A DNA stretch of 64,000 bases from Vreelandella neptunia. Lineage in GTDB: Bacteria; Pseudomonadota; Gammaproteobacteria; Pseudomonadales; Halomonadaceae. The position numbers were made by a program, and so were the translations under genes. Below, one piece after another: positions 54,439-61,970 of this stretch. The notes under the pieces are model-generated. The model searched no databases. It saw nothing but the letters and a program-made list of their open reading frames with translations, and was not told the origin of the DNA. Positions within the stretch are counted from its first letter, which is position 1. The number at the start of each line of letters is the position of its first letter. The stretch is taken from NCBI RefSeq assembly GCF_022489065.1, contig NZ_JAKVTW010000001.1, positions 434,001 to 498,000 on the forward strand, in the 5' to 3' direction.

Positions 54439-57400
54439 CAACCGCATCACTCGCGCAGCCTTCGTTAATTGACGATACGCAAGAGAGCGGCTGGCAACTG
54501 CCGCCTACCTATATTCTGCAAACGCTGGAGCTGTTCAACTGGGGCGGCTTTGGCGGTATGCACCGGGCCGATATCGACGCCCAGGGCAGTGCGATCATTG
54601 GCCCCACCGGCAGTGGCAAGACCACGTTGGTGGATGCGCTAATGACGCTGCTCACGGCCAACCCCAAATACAACCTTGCCTCTACCGGTGGCCACGAAAG
54701 TGACCGGGATCTGGTCTCTTACGTGCGCGGGGTGAGTGGCCCGGGGGATGGGGGCGATGACCAGTCGCATATCGCCCGGCCCGGCAAAACCGTGACCGGC
54801 CTGGTGGCGACACTCAGCAATGGCGAAAGCCTGGTGCGTATTGGTGCGCTGTTGTGGTTCGACGGCACCAGTATGTCCCCCTCGGATATGAAGAAGCTTT
54901 GGTTGTTCAGTACCGCCTCCGAGCACACCCTGACGCGCTGGCTGACGCTGCAACAGGAAGGTGGTATGCGCGCCTTGCGCCAGCTGGATAAGACCGAAAC
55001 GGGTATCTGGACGTACCCTAGCAAAAAAGGCTTTCTAGCGCGGCTGCGGGACTTTTTTGAAGTGCGTGATAACGCCTTCAACTTGCTCAACCGAGCGGCA
55101 GGGTTGAAACAGTTAAACAGCATTGACGAAATTTTTCGCGAGTTAGTGCTAGACGATAACGCCCAGTTTCAGCGCGCCCGGGAAGTCGCCGATAGCTTCG
55201 ACGATCTCACCGCCATTCATGAAGAGCTTGAAATCGCCCGCCGTCAGCAGCGCTCCCTGGAACCGATCAAAACCGGATGGGATAAGTACCTGCACAACCA
55301 AACGCTGCTTGATGACCAGGAAACCCTCAGCCGGGTGCTGCCGGTGTGGTTTGGTGAACAGGCTCACCGGCTGTGGAAGGCCGAAGCCGAGCGTCTTCAG
55401 CAACAAACCCAGCAGGCCAATGCCGAGTTGGCAGCTGCTGAGGAGGGCTACACTCATCAGCAACGCACCTGTGAGCGTTTAAATGAAGCTTATCTGCGTC
55501 TGGGCGGTTCGGATATTCAGACCCTGGAAGCGCTGGTCAAGGAGAAGCAAGCCAACCTGGAGCGCTGCCAGCGCCATGCGGCAGAGTACCAGCGGTATGC
55601 CCGTTCGCTCGCCTTTGATGATGCCCTCAACCGTGAAGCGGTCGCTACCAATCAGATGCTGGCCGCCGAGCAGTTACGCGAGGTTCAGCAGGCGCTTGAC
55701 GACGCCAAACAGGCCGCTTTTGAGCAGGGCAGTCAACGCTATCAGATCGAGCGCGAAGGCACTGAACTGCAGGATGAACTAGCCGAGGTAAAAGCACGCC
55801 CTGGGTCGAATATTCCCGGTCGCTTTCAACAGTTTCGTGCCGTGCTGGCCGATGCTTTATCGCTCAGCGAAGATGACCTGCCCTTGGTGGCTGAGCTGGT
55901 GCAGGTAAAAGAGGGCGAGCAAGCCTGGCGCGGGGCCATTGAACGGGCGATTGGTAGCCACCGGTTGCGTATTTTTGTGCCGCCGGAGGCCAGCCGCCAA
56001 GCGCTAGACTGGATCAATAGCCGCCACAATGCGCTGCATGTCCGTATCCTGGAAGTGAAATCGCCATCCAGCCAGCCGCGCTTTTTTGAGGATGGCTTTA
56101 CTCGCAAGCTCGACTATAAAGAGCACCCTTACCGGGAAGCGGTTAAGGAGCTACTGGCAGGGCTGGACAGACACTGCGTTGGCTCGCCGGAGATGTTGCG
56201 AGAGACGCCCCATGCCATGACGGCGGAAGGGCTGATGTCGGGCAAGGCGCGCTTTTTTGACAAGCAGGATCAGAAGCGGCTAAGCGACGATTGGCAAACC
56301 GGCTTTGATAACCGTGACCGGCTGGCGGCGTTAAGCGCGCAAATCAGCGAAGCGAAAGCACGCTTGCAGAGCGCCAAGGCGGCAGAAGAGCAGGCGAAGG
56401 CCTCACTGGCTGCACTTGAACAGCAGGTAGTGTTGTTTACAAAGCTGGCAGAGTTGGACTATGAGGAGGTCAACGCGCCCCAGGCCGAGCGTGAATGGCA
56501 ACAGCAACGAGATAAACTGGCCGCCTTGACCGCACCCGGTTCCGATGCGGCGACAGCCAAACGCCAACTGGAGCAAGCCCGCGATGCGTTGGCCACGCTG
56601 GAGCAGCAAAAAACGCAATGTATCAAGCAGTGCGCCCAGTTAAACAGTCGGCTGGAAACAGCCCAAAAAGAGCAGAATCGAGCGTTTCGCAAAAGCGAAG
56701 CAGGGTTGAAGGAGGCGGAGCGCACCCTGGCCGATGGTCATTTTTCTCCCCTTGATCAACGGCAGCTTGCCAACGTTGATGAGCTGGAGCGCCAAGCCAC
56801 TACCCAGTTGCAACAGCAACTAACCACCTTACGGGCGACCCAAAGCCGGGTGGAAAAAGAGTTGGTCAAAGCCATGTCGGATGCTCAGCGGGAAGACCGT
56901 GGGGCGCTCTCCGAGGTCGGACGGGAGCTCGACGATGTGCCCGACTATCTGGCACGCCTCAAGGTGCTCACCGAAGAAGCGCTGCCCGACAAGCAGCAGC
57001 GTTTTCAGGAATACCTGACCGACTCTTCCGATCAGGGCGTATCGCAGTTGCTGGCCACCATTGATGGTGAAGTGGAGCGGAGCGAAGAGCGGCTGGAAGA
57101 TCTCAATAACACCTTACGGCGGGTGGACTTCCAGCGTGGGCGTTACCTGCAACTGGTGGCGAATAAGGTTGTGCACGAAAGCCTACGGACCTTTACCCGT
57201 GCCAATACATCGCTCGCCTCATCGCGATTCGTAGAGGATGGTGGCGAAAGCCAGTACAAGGCACTGCAATATATTATCACTCTGCTGCGTGATGCCTGCG
57301 AACGCCAGCGTACCCTCGGCGCGCGAGCGTTATTGGATCCGCGTTTTAGGCTTGAGTTTAAAGTCGCCATGATCAACCGCGCCGATGGGCGTGTGATTGA

Positions 57401-57779
57401 AACCCGCTCGGGCTCCCAGGGCGGTAGCGGTGGCGAAAAAGAGATTATCGCCTCCTATGTGCTGACCGCATCGCTGAGTTACGCCCTGTGCCCGGATGGC
57501 AGCCCTCGGCCATTATTCGGCACCATCGTGCTGGATGAAGCCTTTTCGCGCAGCTCGAATGCCGTGGCCGGGCGCATTATTGCCGCGCTTAACGAATTTC
57601 ACCTCCACGCGCTGTTTATTACCCCCAATAAGGAGATGCGTTTGCTGCGCAAGCACACCCGCTCGGCGGTGGTGGTGCATCGCCGTGGCAATGCCTCCAG
57701 CCTAACACCGATCAGTTGGCAGGCGCTGGATGCCGTGCGGGAAAAGCGGCGAGAGGCGCGCAATGAAGTCCCCGAGTGA
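54435..57779 (+). CDS. jetC: Wadjet system SMC-like ATPase JetC
   Basis: The 1114-residue protein is an SMC/MukB-like ATPase. Walker A GPTGSGKT is at residues 56-63. Long coiled coils run at about 290-450 and 620-860 around a central hinge region. The ABC signature is GSQGGSGGEKEIIASYVLTAS, and Walker B with catalytic Glu is GTIVLDEAFSRSSN, near residue 1035. JetC dimers extrude DNA loops and detect small circular DNA. It overlaps jetB by 4 and jetD by 17 bases. Confidence 0.92.
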   Translation: MTTASLAQPSLIDDTQESGWQLPPTYILQTLELFNWGGFGGMHRADIDAQGSAIIGPTGSGKTTLVDALMTLLTANPKYNLASTGGHESDRDLVSYVRGVSGPGDGGDDQSHIARPGKTVTGLVATLSNGESLVRIGALLWFDGTSMSPSDMKKLWLFSTASEHTLTRWLTLQQEGGMRALRQLDKTETGIWTYPSKKGFLARLRDFFEVRDNAFNLLNRAAGLKQLNSIDEIFRELVLDDNAQFQRAREVADSFDDLTAIHEELEIARRQQRSLEPIKTGWDKYLHNQTLLDDQETLSRVLPVWFGEQAHRLWKAEAERLQQQTQQANAELAAAEEGYTHQQRTCERLNEAYLRLGGSDIQTLEALVKEKQANLERCQRHAAEYQRYARSLAFDDALNREAVATNQMLAAEQLREVQQALDDAKQAAFEQGSQRYQIEREGTELQDELAEVKARPGSNIPGRFQQFRAVLADALSLSEDDLPLVAELVQVKEGEQAWRGAIERAIGSHRLRIFVPPEASRQALDWINSRHNALHVRILEVKSPSSQPRFFEDGFTRKLDYKEHPYREAVKELLAGLDRHCVGSPEMLRETPHAMTAEGLMSGKARFFDKQDQKRLSDDWQTGFDNRDRLAALSAQISEAKARLQSAKAAEEQAKASLAALEQQVVLFTKLAELDYEEVNAPQAEREWQQQRDKLAALTAPGSDAATAKRQLEQARDALATLEQQKTQCIKQCAQLNSRLETAQKEQNRAFRKSEAGLKEAERTLADGHFSPLDQRQLANVDELERQATTQLQQQLTTLRATQSRVEKELVKAMSDAQREDRGALSEVGRELDDVPDYLARLKVLTEEALPDKQQRFQEYLTDSSDQGVSQLLATIDGEVERSEERLEDLNNTLRRVDFQRGRYLQLVANKVVHESLRTFTRANTSLASSRFVEDGGESQYKALQYIITLLRDACERQRTLGARALLDPRFRLEFKVAMINRADGRVIETRSGSQGGSGGEKEIIASYVLTASLSYALCPDGSPRPLFGTIVLDEAFSRSSNAVAGRIIAALNEFHLHALFITPNKEMRLLRKHTRSAVVVHRRGNASSLTPISWQALDAVREKRREARNEVPE

Positions 57780-58908
57780 GATCGCTGCTCGCCTGGCTAA
57801 GCAGTGGCAGCAAACTTTCTGGCGGGTAGAGCGGCTGTTATCCCCGGAGAGCTGGCCGCTAGTGATCGCTATTGGCAAACCCTCTGGCCGCCAGTTTGCC
57901 GATCAAACCGGCCTGGTGCAGGCCCATGTGCAGCGCTGGCGGCAGGTAACGGTCGGTGATGTGGTGTTTCAAGATACCAACTTCCGCGCTGCGGCTGAGC
58001 CGGTGTCACTCCCCGTGCAGTGGGTGCTGCACACACCGTCTGAATGGGCCGCCGCCACGGCGGATGCCGAGGTGCAACAGGAGTTTGCGCTGCTGGAAAC
58101 CCTGGTAAGAAGCGTCAGCCAGCGTTACTGGGAGGTACTGGTTCGCGAACGCGCCCTGTGGCGCAATAAGCCTGTTAGCGACATCACTGCCGCTGCAACG
58201 CTGGCGGATTCGCTCACGCCGGGCATGGCAGAAGGCCGACCATTAAGATTGCTCAATGGGCTGGGGGTGGACACCAAGTTTATCGAGCGCAATGCGTTGT
58301 TACTGACACGCCTGCTGGATGAACGCTACGAAGGCATGGCCAGCCAACAAGGGTTAAGCGGCTTTCTGGATGCCCCCGACGATAAAGATCACTGGCTGCT
58401 GGTGGTGCCCTTGGCGCAGGGGCTGCTGCCATTTAAGCGCCAGCGCATCACCGCTAGAGAACTGGCGAATGCTTGCCTGCCGGGCTCGCGGGTGGTGGTG
58501 GTCGAGAATGAGCAGTGTGAGCACTTGCTACCCGCCATGCCCGGCACTGTGGCGATTCTGGGTGCGGGGCTGGATATACACTGGCTAGCAGGCGGGGCAC
58601 TTAAAACAAAAGCGGTCGCCTATTGGGGCGACATGGACACCTGGGGGCTACTGATGTTGGCTAGAGCCAGGCGGGCGCTGCCTGCGATTAACTCACTGAT
58701 GATGAGCGAGGCGCACTTCAAGGCATTTTGCCGTGACTGCGCCGTGCCAGAGCCGGTTCATGCTGAGCTGCCGACCAGCGGCCTGACTGAGCATGAAGTG
58801 GCTTTTTACCATTTTCTCAAAGCCCAGCCACAAGGGCGCCTGGAGCAGGAGTATCTACCTGCACAAGACGTACAGCGTGAGCTGCTGGGGTGGTTGGGTC
58901 GCTGTTAA
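57763..58908 (+). CDS. jetD: Wadjet system nuclease JetD (DUF3322/DUF2220, Toprim)
   Basis: The 381-residue protein has an N-terminal DUF3322 part and a C-terminal Toprim domain related to topoisomerase VI. The catalytic residues appear as Glu248 (VVVVENEQ) and Asp290/Asp292 (YWGDMDTWG). JetD cuts the plasmid DNA trapped by JetABC. ATG 57763 has GAGAGG 6 bases upstream; an in-frame ATG at 57730 inside jetC is less likely. All catalytic residues are present, so the system looks intact. Confidence 0.9.
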   Translation: MKSPSEIAARLAKQWQQTFWRVERLLSPESWPLVIAIGKPSGRQFADQTGLVQAHVQRWRQVTVGDVVFQDTNFRAAAEPVSLPVQWVLHTPSEWAAATADAEVQQEFALLETLVRSVSQRYWEVLVRERALWRNKPVSDITAAATLADSLTPGMAEGRPLRLLNGLGVDTKFIERNALLLTRLLDERYEGMASQQGLSGFLDAPDDKDHWLLVVPLAQGLLPFKRQRITARELANACLPGSRVVVVENEQCEHLLPAMPGTVAILGAGLDIHWLAGGALKTKAVAYWGDMDTWGLLMLARARRALPAINSLMMSEAHFKAFCRDCAVPEPVHAELPTSGLTEHEVAFYHFLKAQPQGRLEQEYLPAQDVQRELLGWLGRC

Positions 58909-58914
58909 TGATGA

Positions 58915-59364
58915 CTAAAACTCCAGTCTGGGGTCGAGGGGAAACTGCTCGACCGACAGCTTCGCCAGGCTGGCGTCTGGGTGGCGTGGGTTAAACAGAT
59001 AGTTGCCGTAATGCGGCACAATCACCGTAGGCACTTTGAGCAGTAAAGCGTTACCTTCATTTAGCCACTGTGAGCCTAGTGAACGGGTTAGCTGCTGCTG
59101 TTGAGGCCAAGTGTCTGGAAGGCTTGCTTCAACCGAGATCTCGCTGGCTGATGAGGGGAGCTCGACACGTAGTAGCGTAAATTGATCAGGTAACTCATCA
59201 ATGCTCATTTCCAAGTGTACGAGCACCTCAAGCAGCGCTGTGGCCGGTGAGTCGGCTAGATAAACGACCGGCTGGCCTTTATGGTGCCACCGGCCAGCCG
59301 TAATCGTGCCCCCTATGCCAGAGAGATCCGTGTAGTTGGATATACGCCACACTACCTTGGTCAC
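58915..59364 (-). CDS. RES domain toxin (NAD+-degrading)
   Basis: The 149-residue protein has the RES fold marks: VVWRISNYTDLSGIGGTITAGRWHHKG with the key Arg, PVVYLADSPATALLEVLVHL with the Ser and Glu, and a conserved Asn late in the chain. RES toxins of the RES-Xre class degrade NAD+. It follows its antitoxin with a 4-base overlap, and ends 6 bases from the convergent jetD stop. Confidence 0.88.
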   Translation of the reverse strand: MTKVVWRISNYTDLSGIGGTITAGRWHHKGQPVVYLADSPATALLEVLVHLEMSIDELPDQFTLLRVELPSSASEISVEASLPDTWPQQQQLTRSLGSQWLNEGNALLLKVPTVIVPHYGNYLFNPRHPDASLAKLSVEQFPLDPRLEF

Positions 59365-59777
59365 GCCGACAACCCATAGTGAAGTTGCTGAAGTAGCTCC
59401 TCTACTGCTTCATAGCCTGGCGTCGTAGTGATGGCTGTCAAGGCACTGATGCCACCGAGCGCACGCCGAGGTTTCTGTAGCCAACGAATGGCTTTCTCAC
59501 GATTGCCGAAAATCTCTTCGGCGAGGATAACGATTCTACTCGTTCGGTAGAGTCGATCGCCCTCGTCAGGCGTCAAGGGCTTTCCTTTTGAGCGCCGGTG
59601 ATCATGGGTGCGGCGATTGATAATCCCAACATCGTAGGCATCGATGCCATGTTCTTTGCGCAGTCGCTCAAGGGCATCCAGCGGTACGCCGTTGCGGATC
59701 AGTTCATCCGTGCGCGCGCCAATAGCGCCGCCCATTAACGCAATAACGTCGCTTTCCACCGCATCGATAGCGTCCAT
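59361..59777 (-). CDS. Xre/MbcA/ParS-type antitoxin (DUF2384)
   Basis: The 138-residue protein has an N-terminal Xre-like helical part and a C-terminal DUF2384 toxin-binding domain (EGDRLYRTSRIVILAEEIFGNREKAIRWLQKPRRALGGISAL). The typical RES partner is encoded downstream. It should neutralise the RES toxin and bind the GGCAA/TTGCC sites in its promoter. AGGAGC precedes the ATG. Confidence 0.9.
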   Translation of the reverse strand: MDAIDAVESDVIALMGGAIGARTDELIRNGVPLDALERLRKEHGIDAYDVGIINRRTHDHRRSKGKPLTPDEGDRLYRTSRIVILAEEIFGNREKAIRWLQKPRRALGGISALTAITTTPGYEAVEELLQQLHYGLSA

Positions 59778-59803
59778 TGGATAGCTCCTTACCAGCTAAT
59801 TTG

Positions 59804-59867
59804 TTGCCAAAGTATAGAAGGTTCTCTTTGATTCGGCAATTTGCCTACTATGGTGGCGCAAATTGCC
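59804..59867 (-). promoter_or_regulatory. Promoter and operator of the RES/Xre pair
   Basis: On the minus strand, TTGCCG (59839-59834) and TATACT (59816-59811) are 17 bases apart, a good sigma-70 promoter. The palindrome GGCAA-T-TTGCC (59835-59845) overlaps the -35. A second dyad GCAA-A-TTGC (59858-59866) is centred 22 bases away, and a third TTGCCAA lies at the expected start site (59804-59810). Confidence 0.6.
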
Positions 59868-60005
59868 AAAAGGTAAAAAAGAGTAAAATGGTGAGTGACT
59901 CGGGAGAGTGAGAACAGTCAATTTGACTTGGTACTGGTAGTAAGCAACGGTTATAAACAAAATACGGTTATAAGGCTGATGGTAGCGCCACGACAGGAGA
60001 GAGAA

Positions 60006-61178
60006 ATGCGTACTGGGTGGTCGATACGGACTGGATGGTTAATCGTCGCGACAACCATTTTGGTGGCGGGGGTGTTAGCCGCTATGGCCTCCCATGAGCC
60101 ATTTGAGTCTCAACTGGTTCGGTTGGAAACTCAGCGGGCGCTGCCTTCGCTGGAAGCGTCGCTACAGCAGGAAACACCAGAGCTCAATGCGCTGTTTCTC
60201 AGCTATGCCAACGATCAGGCGCTGTGGATGAGCGCCTCTTTGGCGATGTTGCGCCATGGTGATATAGCTCGCGATGTACTAGTGGAGTACGGCTTACTGC
60301 TCGATTTTCAGCAAGTACTGGTGCGCTATGGGGCTGACGCCGTACTACCCATTAGCTATTTTCGCAGCCACGATGTGGCCACGCTAAGGGCGCAGCACTG
60401 GGTCGGCGAGCGTTATCAGCAGTTCAACCGCTGGTGGAGCGATGAGGAGGGAGAAGCGGGTTTAGCATTCACTCCTTACCGACGCGGCCAGATGGGCATT
60501 GCGCTGCTGGATGCCAATGGTCACGCACTGCTTAACCAGTTTGTGGTCAGTGAACAAGGCGACGTGGAGTGGCTACAGGGTGAGCGTCTGGTGGCGGGCC
60601 TCGGCGATTTCTTTACCAGCGGGCTACGCGATTTGGAAAGCCAGTGGCGGCGGGGTGACGACATTGGCGCCGCCGATCTAGGCTGGGCCGGTGTCGATCT
60701 ACTAGTGATGGCCAGCACCGTGAAGGTGCTGCGGGCAGGCAGAGCCGCTCGTGCTGCCCAGGTGGGCAGCGTGGAAGCCCAGGGCACGCGTGTGGGTTTG
60801 CGCCAAGGCGCGTTAATGAGTGGCGGCGGGCGTTTTGCGGCGTTGCCACGTATGGCCAAAGTAGCCGCGGTGGCGGGTACTGCCTATGTGGTGGTGCGCC
60901 ACCCAAGCCTTGTGAGCGCACTTGGCGCCAATCTTTCTGCCTGGCTTGGCTGGCCGGTGTGGTTCGGTCAGTTTCTTATCTGGCTCATCGTGCTACTGCC
61001 AGTACTCTTCATTGCGCGCTTTATCTACCGCTGGTTGCTCACGCCGATACTGTGGCTGCTGGTGCCTCTGATGCGGGTATGTTTCAGAGCCGCTAATCGT
61101 TTGTTTGTAAAGTACACAGAAGAGCATGCGGAGGAGCTGTTGGTGAAAAAGACACCTCTTGAAAAAGATTCCATTTAA
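60006..61178 (+). CDS. Membrane protein of unknown function between two toxin-antitoxin pairs
   Basis: I do not recognise a family. The 390-residue protein has an N-terminal membrane helix (about 10-29) and a roughly 250-residue extracytoplasmic or soluble part rich in aromatic and acidic residues. A basic, Ala-Arg-rich stretch follows (VKVLRAGRAARAAQVG), then two or three more membrane helices (about 285-300, 321-345, 347-363), and a charged tail. ATG 60006 has AGGAGA 5 bases upstream; a GTG at 59895 would run through poorly structured leader sequence. It sits inside the defence region, but nothing in it shows a defence role. Confidence 0.7.
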   Translation: MRTGWSIRTGWLIVATTILVAGVLAAMASHEPFESQLVRLETQRALPSLEASLQQETPELNALFLSYANDQALWMSASLAMLRHGDIARDVLVEYGLLLDFQQVLVRYGADAVLPISYFRSHDVATLRAQHWVGERYQQFNRWWSDEEGEAGLAFTPYRRGQMGIALLDANGHALLNQFVVSEQGDVEWLQGERLVAGLGDFFTSGLRDLESQWRRGDDIGAADLGWAGVDLLVMASTVKVLRAGRAARAAQVGSVEAQGTRVGLRQGALMSGGGRFAALPRMAKVAAVAGTAYVVVRHPSLVSALGANLSAWLGWPVWFGQFLIWLIVLLPVLFIARFIYRWLLTPILWLLVPLMRVCFRAANRLFVKYTEEHAEELLVKKTPLEKDSI

Positions 61179-61196
61179 ACTAGACTAAGTCTAGTT
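61159..61196 (+). promoter_or_regulatory. Promoter and perfect palindromic operator of the Phd/VapC pair
   Basis: AACTAGACT-A-AGTCTAGTT (61178-61196) is a perfect 19-bp palindrome starting at the last base of the preceding gene. It overlaps TAGACT (61181-61186), a possible -10 spaced 16 bases from TTGAAA (61159-61164). Antitoxins of this family bind such dyads to repress their own operon. Confidence 0.6.
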
Positions 61197-61223
61197 GGTT
61201 TAGTCATATTTTTGGAAGCTATT

Positions 61224-61463
61224 ATGGAAGCTATCAATATACATGAAGCCAAAACACGATTGTCTCAGCTAGTGGCAAGGGCTGCCGAGGGCGAGGGATT
61301 TATTATTGCCAAAGCAGGCAAACCGATGGCGCGAGTAATGGCCATTGATAGCCCTGAGTCTGGTCAGCAAAAGCGACTAGGTTTTCTGGCAGGCCAGTTT
61401 AAAGTGCCTGATGACTTTGATCGGATGGGGCAGGAAGAAATAGCCGAAATGTTTGGAGGCTAA
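61224..61463 (+). CDS. Phd/YefM family antitoxin
   Basis: The 79-residue protein starts MEAINIHEAKTRLSQLV, the classical Phd/YefM N-terminal DNA-binding region, followed by FIIAKAGKPMARVMAI. The C-terminal half is the toxin-binding tail. It pairs with the PIN toxin downstream. GGAAG precedes the ATG at 61224; a TTG at 61212 would duplicate the first four codons (the sequence GGAAGCTAT is repeated there). Confidence 0.9.
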   Translation: MEAINIHEAKTRLSQLVARAAEGEGFIIAKAGKPMARVMAIDSPESGQQKRLGFLAGQFKVPDDFDRMGQEEIAEMFGG

Positions 61464-61464
61464 T

Positions 61465-61851
61465 GTGAATCTGCTTCTGGATACACATATTTTGCTCTGG
61501 GCGGCTGCAGAACCGGAGAGACTCTCTGCGGAAGCACTAACACTGATTAATGATGAGAACAACAAGCTCTATTTCAGTGCCGCCAGCATTTGGGAAGTGG
61601 TGATCAAAAACAGCCTGCAACGCCCTGATTTTAAAGTTGATCCCCACTTGTTACGACGGGGGCTAGCGGATAATGGTTATTTAGAACTCCCTATCAGTTC
61701 ACTGCATACCCTCCACGTTGCGCATTTACCCAGTATTCACAATGACCCTTTTGACCGGATTTTGGTGGCCCAGGCAGAGGCTGAGGGTTTCTTGCTGCTT
61801 ACTGCGGATGAGCTGGTGGCTAAGTATGATGGCCCCATTAAGAAAATATAG
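61465..61851 (+). CDS. VapC-like PIN domain toxin
   Basis: The 128-residue protein has the PIN acidic residues in LLLDTHILLW (Asp), SAASIWEVVIK (Glu), DPFDRILVAQA (Asp) and LLTADELV (Asp). It would be a magnesium-dependent RNase, commonly tRNA-directed. GTG 61465 is one base after the antitoxin stop, with GGAGG 5 bases upstream inside the antitoxin gene. A terminator follows. Confidence 0.9.
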   Translation: MNLLLDTHILLWAAAEPERLSAEALTLINDENNKLYFSAASIWEVVIKNSLQRPDFKVDPHLLRRGLADNGYLELPISSLHTLHVAHLPSIHNDPFDRILVAQAEAEGFLLLTADELVAKYDGPIKKI

Positions 61852-61913
61852 GCGTTTACAGGTAATCACGGGGCAGCATATAAGGCTTCTGTTGTTTTTA
61901 CATAGACTTATAA

Positions 61914-61946
61914 CAAAATGGGCGGTTTTAAAGACCGCCCATTTTG
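61914..61946 (+). terminator. Bidirectional terminator between vapC-like and PQQ dehydrogenase genes
   Basis: A perfect 13-bp stem, CAAAATGGGCGGT and its complement, with a 7-base loop. It closes the defence region on the right. Confidence 0.88.
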
Positions 61947-61970
61947 CTTTTCTACCATCACTCGCGAAAG

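Noticed and set aside
52172-58908. jetABCD as a housekeeping MukBEF condensin
   Set aside because: The first protein is DUF3375-type and the set ends with a Toprim nuclease (JetD), which MukBEF lacks; sizes and order fit type I Wadjet.
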